Of a stretch of DNA of 64,000 bases, positions 20,434 through 28,687 are shown one piece after another. The stretch spans positions 1 to 64,000 of the forward strand of contig CAVTZF010000023.1 in the NCBI GenBank assembly GCA_963739095.1, written 5' to 3'. Source of the stretch: JACVRW01 sp963739095 (GTDB taxonomy: Bacteria > Actinomycetota > Thermoleophilia > Solirubrobacterales > Thermoleophilaceae). The translations under genes and the position numbers were made by a program. The notes under the pieces are model-generated. The model searched no databases. It had not been told where the DNA came from and saw only the letters and a list, made by a program, of their open reading frames with translations. Position 1 is the stretch's first letter, and each line of letters starts with the position of its first letter.

Positions 20434-22029
20434 ATGAACTTCAGGCTGCTCGGCCCCCTGGAGGTGGCGGAGCGAGATCGACCGCTCTCGCTCGGCGGCG
20501 TGAAGCAGCGGTCGGTGCTCGCCGTCCTGCTGCTGCACGCGAACGAGGTCGTCTCGACCGACCACCTGATTGACGAGCTCTGGGGCGACGCGCCGCCCGC
20601 CAGGGCATCGAAGACGATCCACGTGTACATGTCGAGGCTCCGCAAGGAGCTCGGCGCGGGCCGGCTCGTCACGCGCCCGCCCGGCTACCAGCTGCTCGTG
20701 CAGGCCGGCGAGCTCGACCTGGCCCGCTTCGAGCAGCTTTCCGACGAGGCTCGCACAGCCGGGCCGGAGGAGGCGTCGAGCAAGCTCCAGGAGGCGCTCG
20801 CGCTGTGGCATGGGCCGGCGCTGGCCGACCTCGCCTACGAGGCGTTCGCGCAGGCCGAGGTGGCGCGCCTCGAGGAGATGCGCCTCGCGGTCGTCGAGCA
20901 GCGGATCGACGCCGAGCTCGCGCTGGGGCGGCACGCGGAGGTGGTCGGCGACCTCGAGGCGCTGGTGCGGCGCCACCCGCTGCGCGAGCGTTTGCGAGGC
21001 CAGCTGATGCTGGCGCTGTATCGCTCGGCGCGCCAGGCCGAGGCGCTCGAGGTCTACCGCGCGGCGCGGCGCGAGCTCGCCGAGGAGCTTGGGCTAGAGC
21101 CCAGCGAGCAGCTCCAGCGCATGGAACAGGCGATCCTGCGCCAAGACCCGTCGCTCGACCTGGGCGCCACGGAGCCGGCGGCTGCGGCGGCGCCGCTGGC
21201 CGTGGCCCACCGCGCCGTGCTCGTGGCGCCGAACTCGATGGACGCCATCGACGCACTGCTGCACCTGGCCCGTCCCCTCGCGGCCGGTGACCCGGCGCGC
21301 GAGCTGATCGTTGCCGGTGTCGTGGCTCCCAACGAGCTCCACGACGCGAGCGCCGCGCTTGCCGAGCGCCGCGACGCGCTCCTGGCCGACGGTGTGTCGG
21401 CGCGCACCGCCGCCTTCTCGTCGCCGAGCGTGGGCGAGGACATCGCCCGGCTCGCCTTACAGGAGGCCGTGGACGTGCTTCTGATGGATGCCGGGGACAA
21501 CCCACTCGGCGGCGATGCCGGCGTGGTGCTGGAAGGGGCGCCCTGCGACGTCGCCCTGCTCGTGACCGCCGGCGGCTCGCTTCGCGACGGGCCGGTGATC
21601 GTTCCCTTCGGCGCCGCGACCCACGACTGGACCGCGCTCGAGCTCGGCGCCTGGGTGGCGCGCGCCACGGGTGCCCCGCTGCGGCTGATCGGCGCCGCCT
21701 CCGAGGCCCGAGACGACGGGCGCGACGCAAGCCGTCTCCTGGCGGACGCCTCGCTGATCGTGCAGCGCACGGCGGGGATAGTCGCGGAGCCGCTCCTCGC
21801 CAGCCCCGGCCGGAGCGGCGTAGCGGCCCTCGCCGAGGGCGCCGGCCTGCTGGTGGTGGGGCTGTCGGAGCGCTGGAGCGGCGAGGGCCTTGGCCGGGTG
21901 CGGGCTGAGCTGGCGGGCTCGCCGCCCGCCCCGATGGTGTTCGTGCGGCGCGGCGCAAGGCCGGGCGGCCTCGCGCCGCCGGAGACGCGGACGCGCTTCA
22001 GCTGGTCCCTCACCGGCAGCGCCGGCTAG
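20434..22029 (+). CDS. BTAD (AfsR/SARP-type) regulator fused to tandem universal-stress-like domains
   Basis: A 531-residue regulator. Residues 1-95 form an OmpR-type winged helix (MNFRLLGPLEVAERDRPLSL, HLIDELWGDAPPARASKTIH). Residues 96-240 are the bacterial transcriptional activation domain (LDLARFEQLSDEARTAGP, LRERLRGQLMLALYRSARQA). From about residue 255 two alpha/beta domains follow (RAVLVAPNSMDAIDALLHLA and GPVIVPFGAATHDWTALELG), resembling tandem UspA-like modules rather than the NB-ARC/TPR of AfsR. It likely senses a small ligand or stress state and controls the adjacent exported-protein gene. The target is inference from position. Confidence 0.88.
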   Translation: MNFRLLGPLEVAERDRPLSLGGVKQRSVLAVLLLHANEVVSTDHLIDELWGDAPPARASKTIHVYMSRLRKELGAGRLVTRPPGYQLLVQAGELDLARFEQLSDEARTAGPEEASSKLQEALALWHGPALADLAYEAFAQAEVARLEEMRLAVVEQRIDAELALGRHAEVVGDLEALVRRHPLRERLRGQLMLALYRSARQAEALEVYRAARRELAEELGLEPSEQLQRMEQAILRQDPSLDLGATEPAAAAAPLAVAHRAVLVAPNSMDAIDALLHLARPLAAGDPARELIVAGVVAPNELHDASAALAERRDALLADGVSARTAAFSSPSVGEDIARLALQEAVDVLLMDAGDNPLGGDAGVVLEGAPCDVALLVTAGGSLRDGPVIVPFGAATHDWTALELGAWVARATGAPLRLIGAASEARDDGRDASRLLADASLIVQRTAGIVAEPLLASPGRSGVAALAEGAGLLVVGLSERWSGEGLGRVRAELAGSPPAPMVFVRRGARPGGLAPPETRTRFSWSLTGSAG

Positions 22030-22043
22030 ATCTGCAACCGGCG

Positions 22044-22060
22044 TTACCGGCGCGTTTACC
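22044..22060 (+). promoter_or_regulatory. TTACC direct repeat upstream of exported protein gene
   Basis: TTACC occurs at 22044-22048 and again at 22056-22060, 12 bases apart, in GCGTTACC and GCGTTTACC contexts. SARP/BTAD regulators bind short direct repeats about one helical turn apart. The related gene at 54553-55014 also has paired TTACC upstream. Candidate operator only. Confidence 0.3.
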
Positions 22061-22146
22061 CCGACGCACCCTGTCCTGCAACCGCAGGGGCGGAAAGTGC
22101 TCCTCGACCCGGCCGCACAGGGCGGCCGCCGAGAAGGAGGACGGAA

Positions 22147-22632
22147 ATGCTCCGCATGAAGCACCTCATCGCGACCGCCGCCGTCGTGGCCCTGTCCGCC
22201 GCGCCGGCGTCCGCCGCGACCTGGGAAGACACGCATCCGAACGGGACGCAGGCGGTGCCGCCGCCGCCCTCGTCGATCGCATCGTCTGAGGGCCAGGCCT
22301 ACGGTGAGCTACGCGAACCGAGCCAGGACCTGCGCTCCGGAGACGCGAAGGACGCCGCCGAGCACCGCGGCCTGTACGCCGTCGAGCACAACAGCCCGTA
22401 CGCGCTGAACCGAGACTATGGCTCGCCCGACGCGGTCGACGTCGCTCGCGACCTCCCGGCCATCGAGCTCCCCACGCCGGTCGTGGAAGTCCGCGGACCG
22501 TCGGGCGGGTTCGACTGGGGCGACGCCGGCATCGGCGCCGCCGGGATGCTCGCGCTGTTCAGCATCGCCGCCGGCTCGGCGCTGCTGATCACGGGCCGCC
22601 GGCGCCGCCGCGGCCTGCGTGTTGCCCACTGA
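22147..22632 (+). CDS. small exported protein with C-terminal membrane anchor (PPPPSSIA family)
   Basis: A 161-residue protein with a signal peptide (LIATAAVVALSAAPASAA), a low-complexity acidic middle with QAVPPPPSSIASSEGQAY, DLRSGDAKDAAEHRG and YGSPDAVDVARDL, then a transmembrane helix (AAGMLALFSIAAGSALLI) and a basic tail (TGRRRRRGLRVAH). GGAGG precedes the ATG. It looks like an actinobacterial cell-surface protein anchored by its C-terminus. A homologue lies at 54553-55014, also next to a BTAD regulator. No biochemical function is known to me. Confidence 0.85.
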   Translation: MLRMKHLIATAAVVALSAAPASAATWEDTHPNGTQAVPPPPSSIASSEGQAYGELREPSQDLRSGDAKDAAEHRGLYAVEHNSPYALNRDYGSPDAVDVARDLPAIELPTPVVEVRGPSGGFDWGDAGIGAAGMLALFSIAAGSALLITGRRRRRGLRVAH

Positions 22633-22649
22633 CACCACCACCCGTCTCG

Positions 22650-22678
22650 CAGGGGCGGCGCTCATGGCGCCGCCCCTG
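22650..22678 (+). terminator. 12-bp hairpin terminator
   Basis: CAGGGGCGGCGC, loop TCATG, GCGCCGCCCCTG is a perfect 12-bp stem 18 bases after the exported-protein stop. There is no T-run, as is common in high-GC terminators. It separates this gene from the receptor kinase starting at 22717. Confidence 0.75.
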
Positions 22679-22716
22679 TGGCGGTGGTACGTTCGCCATG
22701 CCCTCCGGAGAGCACG

Positions 22717-25700
22717 ATGAAGGCTCCCTTCACTCCTGGCTCGACCTTCGCCGACTATCGCGTGGAGTCGCTCGTCGGCCGCGGCGGCATGGGCGTTGTG
22801 TATCGCGCGATCGACCTCTCGCTCGAGCGGCCGGTCGCCCTCAAGCTGATCGCCCCGGAGCTTGCCGAAAGCGAGCACTTCCGCAGCCGCTTCCTGCGCG
22901 AGCCGCGGCTCGCCGCCTCGCTCGACCACCCGAACGTCATCCCGATCTACGAGGCGGGCGAGCACGACGGGCAGCTCTACCTCGCGATGCGCTACGTGGA
23001 GGGCACGGATCTCCGCAGTGTCCTCCAGAGCCAGGGCAAGCTCGCACCCGAGCGCACCATCGCGATCCTCGCCCAGGTGGCGGGCGCCCTCGACGCCGCC
23101 CACTCCCGCGCGCTGGTGCACCGCGACGTGAAGCCCGCCAACGTGCTGCTCGACGGCAGCGAGCACGTCTACCTGACCGACTTCGGCATCACCAAGCAGC
23201 TCGGGGGCCAGTCGACCGACACCGGCAGGGTGGTCGGCACGCTCGACTACCTCGCGCCGGAGCAGATCCGCGGCGAGGACGTGGACGGCCGCACGGACAT
23301 CTACGCGCTGGGCTGCGTGCTCTATGAGTGCCTGACCGGCACGGCCCCGTTCCGGCGCGACACCGAGGCCGAGACCATGTGGGCGCACATGCAGGAGGAG
23401 CCGGGACCGGTCCCAGGCCACAAGGCGCTCGACCCAGTCGTGCGGAAGGCGCTCTCGAAGGACCGCGAGGAGCGGTACCGGAGCTGCACGGAGATGGTCG
23501 AAGAAGCCGCGAAGGCGCTCGGGCTCAGCCCGCCGCGGGCGCCGAGGAAGCCGCTCGAGCCGTCCCTGCTGCGCCGGAGCGGCCGGCTGCTCGTCGCCGG
23601 TGGGCTTCTGCTGCTCGCAGCGGTGGTCGCCGTCGCCGTCCTGGTTCTGACCGGGGGCGACGACAGCGGCACCGAGCCGCTCGGCAACGGGGTCGCGGCC
23701 ATCGATCCGAACGGCGGAAAGATCACCTCCTTCACCGAGTCGAGCCGCCCGCCCGGCAACGTTGCGGTGGGGGAGGGCGGGGTCTGGATCCTCGACAACG
23801 AGGAGAAGACGGTGTCGCGCATCGACCCTGAGACGAAAGAAGTGACCGACTCCTTCGACACCCCTGGCGTGCCGAGCGAGCTCGCCGTCGGCGAGGGAGC
23901 GGTCTGGATCGGGAACAGCGGTGGCAAGGGCGCCACGAATGCCACCGTGAGCGTCTCCCGGATGGACCCACGTTCCGGCAAGGTCACCCGGACCGTGAGG
24001 CTGCGCGGCGACGAGGGCGTCTACCCCGTTGCCGGCGCCCCCAGGATCGCCGTGGGAGCCGGGGCGGTCTGGGCCGCCACCCCGGACGGCAGCGTGGCGC
24101 GCATCGATCCCCGGAGTGGACGCCTCGTCGAGACGATCGAAACGGAGACCGTCGCCTGGACGATCGCGGCGGGGGACGAGGGGGTGTGGTTCATCGGCTT
24201 CGATGGGCCGACCGCGGTCTCGAAGATCGACACGCGCACCAACCGGGTCACGCGGACCATTCCGGTCGGCGCGAGCGGGCTGAGGGGCATCGCCGTGGGC
24301 GCCGGATCCGTCTGGGCGGCCGCGAACGACGAGGGCGTGCTGTGGCGCATCGAGCCGCAGCGCCCGGCGATCACAAGGACGATCGAGGTCGGCATGGGGG
24401 TGACCCTCGTCGCCTTCGGGGAGGGGTCCGCGTGGACGGGCAACTACGTCGACGGTACGGTCGCCAAGGTCGACCCGGACAGGAACACGGTCACCTCAAA
24501 AGCCTCGGTCGGTGCCCCACAGGCCCTGGCAGCCGGTGCCGGAGCGGCATGGGTGAGCGTGGCCGGGGCGACGAGCGACGATGCTTTGAACGCCATCGCC
24601 TGCCGGGCCAGCGGCCCGAGCGCCAGCGACGCCGATGTGGTGATCGCGTCCGACCTTCCGCTGCAGGGTCCACCCAGCGCCATGGCGCGCCCCCTCGAGA
24701 ACGCGATCCGGTACGTGATCGAGCGGCGCGGCTACAGGGCAGGGGAGTACAGCGTCGGTTATGAGTCGTGCGATGTCTCGACACCCCAGACGGGCGGCTT
24801 CGAATTCCGCAAGTGCGCGGCCAACGCAACCGCCTACGCGCACACGGAGCGGCTCGTGGCGGTGATTGCGCCGTTCTCGTCGTACTGCGGGCAGGTGGGA
24901 ATTCCGATCGTGAACAGGGCACCCGGCGGGCCGGTCCCGATGGTCAGCCCGACCGCCACGGACCCCGGGCTCACTCGTCGCGGCCACATCGACCCCGACG
25001 GCGCGGCGCGCGGCGCGCCCGAGGTCTATTACCCGACGGGGGTGCGGAACTTCGCCCGCACGATGGCCTCGGAGGACGTCGCGGGCGTGGCGGGAGGGAT
25101 GCTCGCGGACGAGCTGGGCCTGAAGCGGGTCTATGTGGTCTGGGACCGCGAGGCCGGCTTTGCGAAGCAGGAGCAAGCGGATCCGTTCCGGCAGACAGCG
25201 CGGCGGCTCGGGATCGAGATCGTCGGGGCGGAGGGCTTCGGCCCGACAGAGCGCGGAAAGGACCAGCTCGCCGAGCGGGTCGCCCAATCGGGAGCTCAGG
25301 GCATCTACATCGGGGGCCTCGGCTCGGAGGGCGGGGTGGGGACGGTGAAGGCCCTGCGGGCGCGGTTGGGCACGCGTTTCAAGATCCTGGCCGGCGATCC
25401 GTTCTTCTCCCTCCCGGAGCTGCTGAAGTTCGCCGGTCCGGCTCTCCGCGGCCTATACCTGACCGTGACCGACGTTCCGCCGGGCGCGCCCGGGGTGCCC
25501 GCGGCGGGACGCAAGTTCGCAAGGGACTTCGGAAGCCTCGAATCGCCGACTTTCGGCGTGCTCCCGGCGGCCCAGGCGACCGAGTTGGTGCTCGACGCGA
25601 TCGCCCGCTCCGACGGGACACGGGAGTCGGTGCTGAAGGAGATCCAAGGCGCCCAGGTGCGGAACGGGATCCTCGGTGACTTCCGCATCGACAAGAACGG

Positions 25701-25833
25701 GGACATCACCCCGGCCCGAATCGCGGTGTTCCGCGTGACCGGCGCGACACCGCCCGGTGAGCACGTGTTCCCCGAGTACGAGGGGGCCGTGGTCGACCGC
25801 GTCATCGAGGTCCCCAAGCGCCTGTCGGGCTGA
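22717..25833 (+). CDS. receptor Ser/Thr protein kinase with propeller and Liv-type ligand-binding ectodomain
   Basis: A 1,038-residue Hanks-type kinase. Residues 11-270 are the kinase: G-loop GRGGMGVVYRA, VALKLI Lys, HRDVKPANVLL catalytic loop, TDFGITKQ and APEQIRGEDVDGRTDIYALG. A single membrane helix (LLVAGGLLLLAAVVAVAVLV) lies near residue 292. Outside follow seven repeats of the type IAVGAGAVWAATPDGSVARI, a seven-bladed propeller. From about residue 645 comes a type-1 periplasmic-binding-like domain (DADVVIASDLPLQGPPSAM ... VAVIAPFSSYCGQVGIPIVN), as in branched-chain amino-acid binding proteins. GGAG lies six bases before the ATG. All catalytic residues are present. Ligand and substrates are unknown. 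Confidence 0.93.
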   Translation: MKAPFTPGSTFADYRVESLVGRGGMGVVYRAIDLSLERPVALKLIAPELAESEHFRSRFLREPRLAASLDHPNVIPIYEAGEHDGQLYLAMRYVEGTDLRSVLQSQGKLAPERTIAILAQVAGALDAAHSRALVHRDVKPANVLLDGSEHVYLTDFGITKQLGGQSTDTGRVVGTLDYLAPEQIRGEDVDGRTDIYALGCVLYECLTGTAPFRRDTEAETMWAHMQEEPGPVPGHKALDPVVRKALSKDREERYRSCTEMVEEAAKALGLSPPRAPRKPLEPSLLRRSGRLLVAGGLLLLAAVVAVAVLVLTGGDDSGTEPLGNGVAAIDPNGGKITSFTESSRPPGNVAVGEGGVWILDNEEKTVSRIDPETKEVTDSFDTPGVPSELAVGEGAVWIGNSGGKGATNATVSVSRMDPRSGKVTRTVRLRGDEGVYPVAGAPRIAVGAGAVWAATPDGSVARIDPRSGRLVETIETETVAWTIAAGDEGVWFIGFDGPTAVSKIDTRTNRVTRTIPVGASGLRGIAVGAGSVWAAANDEGVLWRIEPQRPAITRTIEVGMGVTLVAFGEGSAWTGNYVDGTVAKVDPDRNTVTSKASVGAPQALAAGAGAAWVSVAGATSDDALNAIACRASGPSASDADVVIASDLPLQGPPSAMARPLENAIRYVIERRGYRAGEYSVGYESCDVSTPQTGGFEFRKCAANATAYAHTERLVAVIAPFSSYCGQVGIPIVNRAPGGPVPMVSPTATDPGLTRRGHIDPDGAARGAPEVYYPTGVRNFARTMASEDVAGVAGGMLADELGLKRVYVVWDREAGFAKQEQADPFRQTARRLGIEIVGAEGFGPTERGKDQLAERVAQSGAQGIYIGGLGSEGGVGTVKALRARLGTRFKILAGDPFFSLPELLKFAGPALRGLYLTVTDVPPGAPGVPAAGRKFARDFGSLESPTFGVLPAAQATELVLDAIARSDGTRESVLKEIQGAQVRNGILGDFRIDKNGDITPARIAVFRVTGATPPGEHVFPEYEGAVVDRVIEVPKRLSG

Positions 25834-25835
25834 TC

Positions 25836-25982
25836 ATGAGGGCCGCGGTCAGCCCGGGCGACACATTTGCGGGCTATCGCGTGGAGTCCGGCGACGTCTC
25901 GCCGGGTGTACCGCGGCCCGCCTGGACCCGCGGCGCCACCGTCGACCGGGTCGTGGAGGTGCCCCCGGGCCTCTCCGACTAA
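25836..25982 (+). pseudogene. collapsed remnant of a second receptor kinase (only both ends retained)
   Basis: A 48-codon ORF two bases after the kinase stop reads SPGDTFAGYRVES at its start and GATVDRVVEVPPGLSD at its end. These match the first residues (TPGSTFADYRVES) and last residues (GAVVDRVIEVPKRLSG) of the kinase just upstream. The roughly 1,000 residues between are missing, leaving about a dozen unrelated residues. It is best read as a tandem duplicate that lost its interior in one in-frame deletion. Confidence 0.7.
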
Positions 25983-26018
25983 CCGCCCTGCCGGTCGAGC
26001 GTCGAGCGCGCGCGCCGT

Positions 26019-26465
26019 CTAGGCCACCAGCGCCGCGCAGCCCGCCAGCATCAGCGCCGCCCAGAGGCTGACGACGATGCCCATCACCTCGCCGGCGCGG
26101 GCAACGCCCCGGCCGCGCAGCGCGCCGTTGCGGCGCGCATCACGGCCGAGCGCCCAGGCGCTGATCCCGAGCGGCAGGCCGAGCGGGAACAGCAGGCCGA
26201 GCGTGAAGACCATGACGCACAGCCCCGCGATGCCGACCACGAGCGCCGCGGCGGCCGTGCCGCTGCTCTCGCGGCGTATCGGCGGCTTCCCCTCGGCCGG
26301 CAGGAAGCGCAGCGCCTGCCAGAGCTCCTGCGAGTAGCGGGCGCGCCAGGCCTCGCCGACGCGCTGCTCGAACTCCTCCACGGTCAGACGGCCGCTCAGC
26401 ATGTGCCTGCGGAGCAGCCCGACGGTGTATTCGCGCTCGCGGTCGGAAACGAGGAGCGTCGCCAC
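26019..26465 (-). CDS. DUF1707/SHOCT-like and DUF4190-like membrane protein
   Basis: A 148-residue protein from GTG 26465. The N-terminal half has the short helical domain of DUF1707 type (SDREREYTVGLLRRHMLSGR, LTVEEFEQRVGEAWRARYS). The C-terminal half has two membrane regions (LVVGIAGLCVMVFTLGLLFP and VMGIVVSLWAALMLAGCAAL) with a short basic loop, typical of DUF4190. Such proteins are common in actinobacteria and of unknown function. It is 19 bases downstream of nfo and probably in its transcript. Confidence 0.75.
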   Translation of the reverse strand: MATLLVSDREREYTVGLLRRHMLSGRLTVEEFEQRVGEAWRARYSQELWQALRFLPAEGKPPIRRESSGTAAAALVVGIAGLCVMVFTLGLLFPLGLPLGISAWALGRDARRNGALRGRGVARAGEVMGIVVSLWAALMLAGCAALVA

Positions 26466-26484
26466 CGCGCGGATGGTAGTGAGG

Positions 26485-27354
26485 TCAGCCGCGCCGCTTG
26501 CGCGAGCGCAGGCCGTTGCGGCGCAGCTCGCGCATGCGGTCGATGTCCTCCTTGGCGACCGCCTTGCCGGCCTTCCCGGGGCCCTCGAACAGCACCGGCA
26601 GCTTCTCGAAGCGCGGCTCGGACAGGAAGGCGGCGCAGCCCCGCGCGCCGATCTCGCCATCGCCGGGCGGGCCGTGACGGTCGCGGTTCGAGCCGAGCGG
26701 CGTCTGGGAGTCGTTCATGTGCAGGCAGCGCAGGCGGCGCTTGCCCACGATCTTCAGCCCGCGGTCGAGCACCTCGGTGAGCTTGTCGGCGGTCGTGATG
26801 TCGAAGCCGCTGGCGAACATGTGGCAGGAGTCGAGGCAGATGCCGATCCGCTTGTCGCCGCCCGCCAACTCGACGAGCTCGTGGAGCTCCTCGAAGGAGC
26901 GGCCGATCGTGTTGCCCGCGCCGGCGGTGTTCTCGAGCAGGAGCCGGCAGCTCTCCGACTCGGCGAGCGCCTCCTTCACCATGTCGCCCACGCGCGGCAG
27001 CGCCTCCTCGAGCGGCTCGCCCACCGAGGATCCGGGATGGACGACGACCCCGTCTGCCTTGATCTCGTCGCCCATCCGCAGCGCGTGTATGAGCGAGGCC
27101 GCTGACTTCTTGCGCATCTCGCGGTCCTTCGTCGCCGCGTTGATCAGGTAGACGGCGTGGATCGTCACCGACTCGATCGGCCCGTTCCGCATCAGGTCGA
27201 GGAACTCGGCGACGTCGTCGTCCTTCCAGCGCGTCGGCCGCCACTGGCGCGGCGACTGGTTGAAGACCTGGATCGCGTCGCAGCCGCGCTCGACGCCGCG
27301 CTGGTGCGCCTGCACCAGCCCGCCTGCCGTGGAAACATGGGCGCCGATGAGCAT
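26485..27354 (-). CDS. nfo: deoxyribonuclease IV (AP endonuclease)
   Basis: Endonuclease IV cleaves 5' of abasic sites in base-excision repair. The 289-residue TIM barrel shows LIGAHVSTAGG, CDAIQVFNQSPRQW, TIHAVYLIN, LLLENTAGAGNTIG, GICLDSCHMFASGFD and LHMNDSQTPLGSNRDRH. These hold the trinuclear zinc ligands. The family's final EGPGKAGKAV segment is seen near the C-terminus. The ATG at 27354 overlaps the gltX start on the opposite strand, so each gene's promoter must lie inside the other. Confidence 0.95.
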   Translation of the reverse strand: MLIGAHVSTAGGLVQAHQRGVERGCDAIQVFNQSPRQWRPTRWKDDDVAEFLDLMRNGPIESVTIHAVYLINAATKDREMRKKSAASLIHALRMGDEIKADGVVVHPGSSVGEPLEEALPRVGDMVKEALAESESCRLLLENTAGAGNTIGRSFEELHELVELAGGDKRIGICLDSCHMFASGFDITTADKLTEVLDRGLKIVGKRRLRCLHMNDSQTPLGSNRDRHGPPGDGEIGARGCAAFLSEPRFEKLPVLFEGPGKAGKAVAKEDIDRMRELRRNGLRSRKRRG

Positions 27355-28624
27355 GAGAGTCAGATTCGCACCCAGCCCGACGGGCGTCCTCCACATCGGC
27401 GGCGCGCGCACGGCACTGTACAACTGGCTTCTCGCGCGTGGATCGGACGGGACCTTCGTGCTGCGCATCGAGGACACCGACCGCGAGCGCTCCACCCCCG
27501 AGAACGTCGAGCAGATCCTCGACGCGCTGCGCTGGCTCGAGCTCGACTGGGACGAGGGGCCGATCTCCCAGGCCGAGCGGCGTCCCGAGCACAGTGCCGC
27601 GATCGAGCGGCTGCTCGAGAGCGAGGCCGCCTACGAGGACGAGGGCGCAATCCGGCTGCGCGTGCCGGACGAGGGGGAGACGGTCGTCCACGACCTGATC
27701 CGCGGCGACATCACCTTCCCGCACGCGGCGATCGACGACTTCGTGATCCGGCGCTCGGACGGCAGCCCGCTCTACAACCTGGCCGTGGCCGTCGACGACC
27801 GCGACATGGGCATCACCCACGTCGTCCGCGGCGACGACCACATGTCGAACACGCCGCGCCAGGTGATGATCCTGCGCGCGCTCGGCGCCGACCCGCCGCT
27901 GTTCGCGCACCTCCCGCTGCTGCACGGGCCCGACGGCAAGAAGCTCTCGAAGCGCCACGGCGCCGCGTCCGTGCAGGAGCTGCGCGACGCCGGCTACCTG
28001 CCCGAGGCGGTGCGCAACTACGTGTCGCTGCTCGGCTGGGGCTATGACGAGTCGACCACCTTCATGTCGACGGGCGAGCTGATCGAGCGCTTCGACCTGG
28101 CCCGGGTGTCGAAGAACCCGGCCGTGTTCGACGAGCAGAAGCTGCGCTGGATGAACGGCCGCTACCTGCGCGACCTGCCGCCCGAGGACCTGCGCGCCCG
28201 GCTCGAGGCGCTGAGCGGCCGCGAGGTGCCGCCGGAAGCGGTCGCGATCAGCCAGGAGAAGATGCAGACGCTCGCCGACTTCTGGCCGCTGGCGGGCTTC
28301 CTCGTCGAGCGCCCGGCGGAGTACGACGAGAAGGCGTGGTCGAAGGTGATGGCGGACGGGGCGCCCGAGCGGCTGCGCTCCGCACGCAGCGCCCTCGAGG
28401 CGGCTGCCGAGCCGTTCGGCGCCGAGCAGGTCGAGGAGGCGCTGCGCGGCGTCGTCGAAGAGCTCGAGGTCAAGCCGCGCGACGTCTTCCAGCCGATCCG
28501 CGTCGCGATAACCGGCACGACCGTCTCGCCGGGGATCTTCGAGTCGGTGGCCGCGCTGGGGCGTGACGAGACGCTGGCGCGCATCGATGCGGCGCTGGCC
28601 CGCGCCGGCGCAGCGGCGAGTTAG
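27353..28624 (+). CDS. gltX: glutamate--tRNA ligase, short form
   Basis: Class-I GluRS. HIGH-type motif is PSPTGVLHIGGARTALYNW at the N-terminus and the KMSKS-type motif is KKLSKRHGAASV. At 423 residues it is shorter than the usual 460-490; the loss lies in the C-terminal anticodon-binding part. Because gatCAB is present at 50116-53236 and no glnS is seen, this enzyme probably also charges tRNA-Gln with Glu for later amidation. That is known for most actinobacteria and is inferred here. ATG 27353 begins the conserved sequence; ATG 27347 is an in-frame alternative. Confidence 0.94.
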   Translation: MRVRFAPSPTGVLHIGGARTALYNWLLARGSDGTFVLRIEDTDRERSTPENVEQILDALRWLELDWDEGPISQAERRPEHSAAIERLLESEAAYEDEGAIRLRVPDEGETVVHDLIRGDITFPHAAIDDFVIRRSDGSPLYNLAVAVDDRDMGITHVVRGDDHMSNTPRQVMILRALGADPPLFAHLPLLHGPDGKKLSKRHGAASVQELRDAGYLPEAVRNYVSLLGWGYDESTTFMSTGELIERFDLARVSKNPAVFDEQKLRWMNGRYLRDLPPEDLRARLEALSGREVPPEAVAISQEKMQTLADFWPLAGFLVERPAEYDEKAWSKVMADGAPERLRSARSALEAAAEPFGAEQVEEALRGVVEELEVKPRDVFQPIRVAITGTTVSPGIFESVAALGRDETLARIDAALARAGAAAS

Positions 28625-28687
28625 AAATCCACTCTCAACATTTGCCCGGGCCATGCCGATAGCGCTTTTGACGCAGCCCGACTCTCT

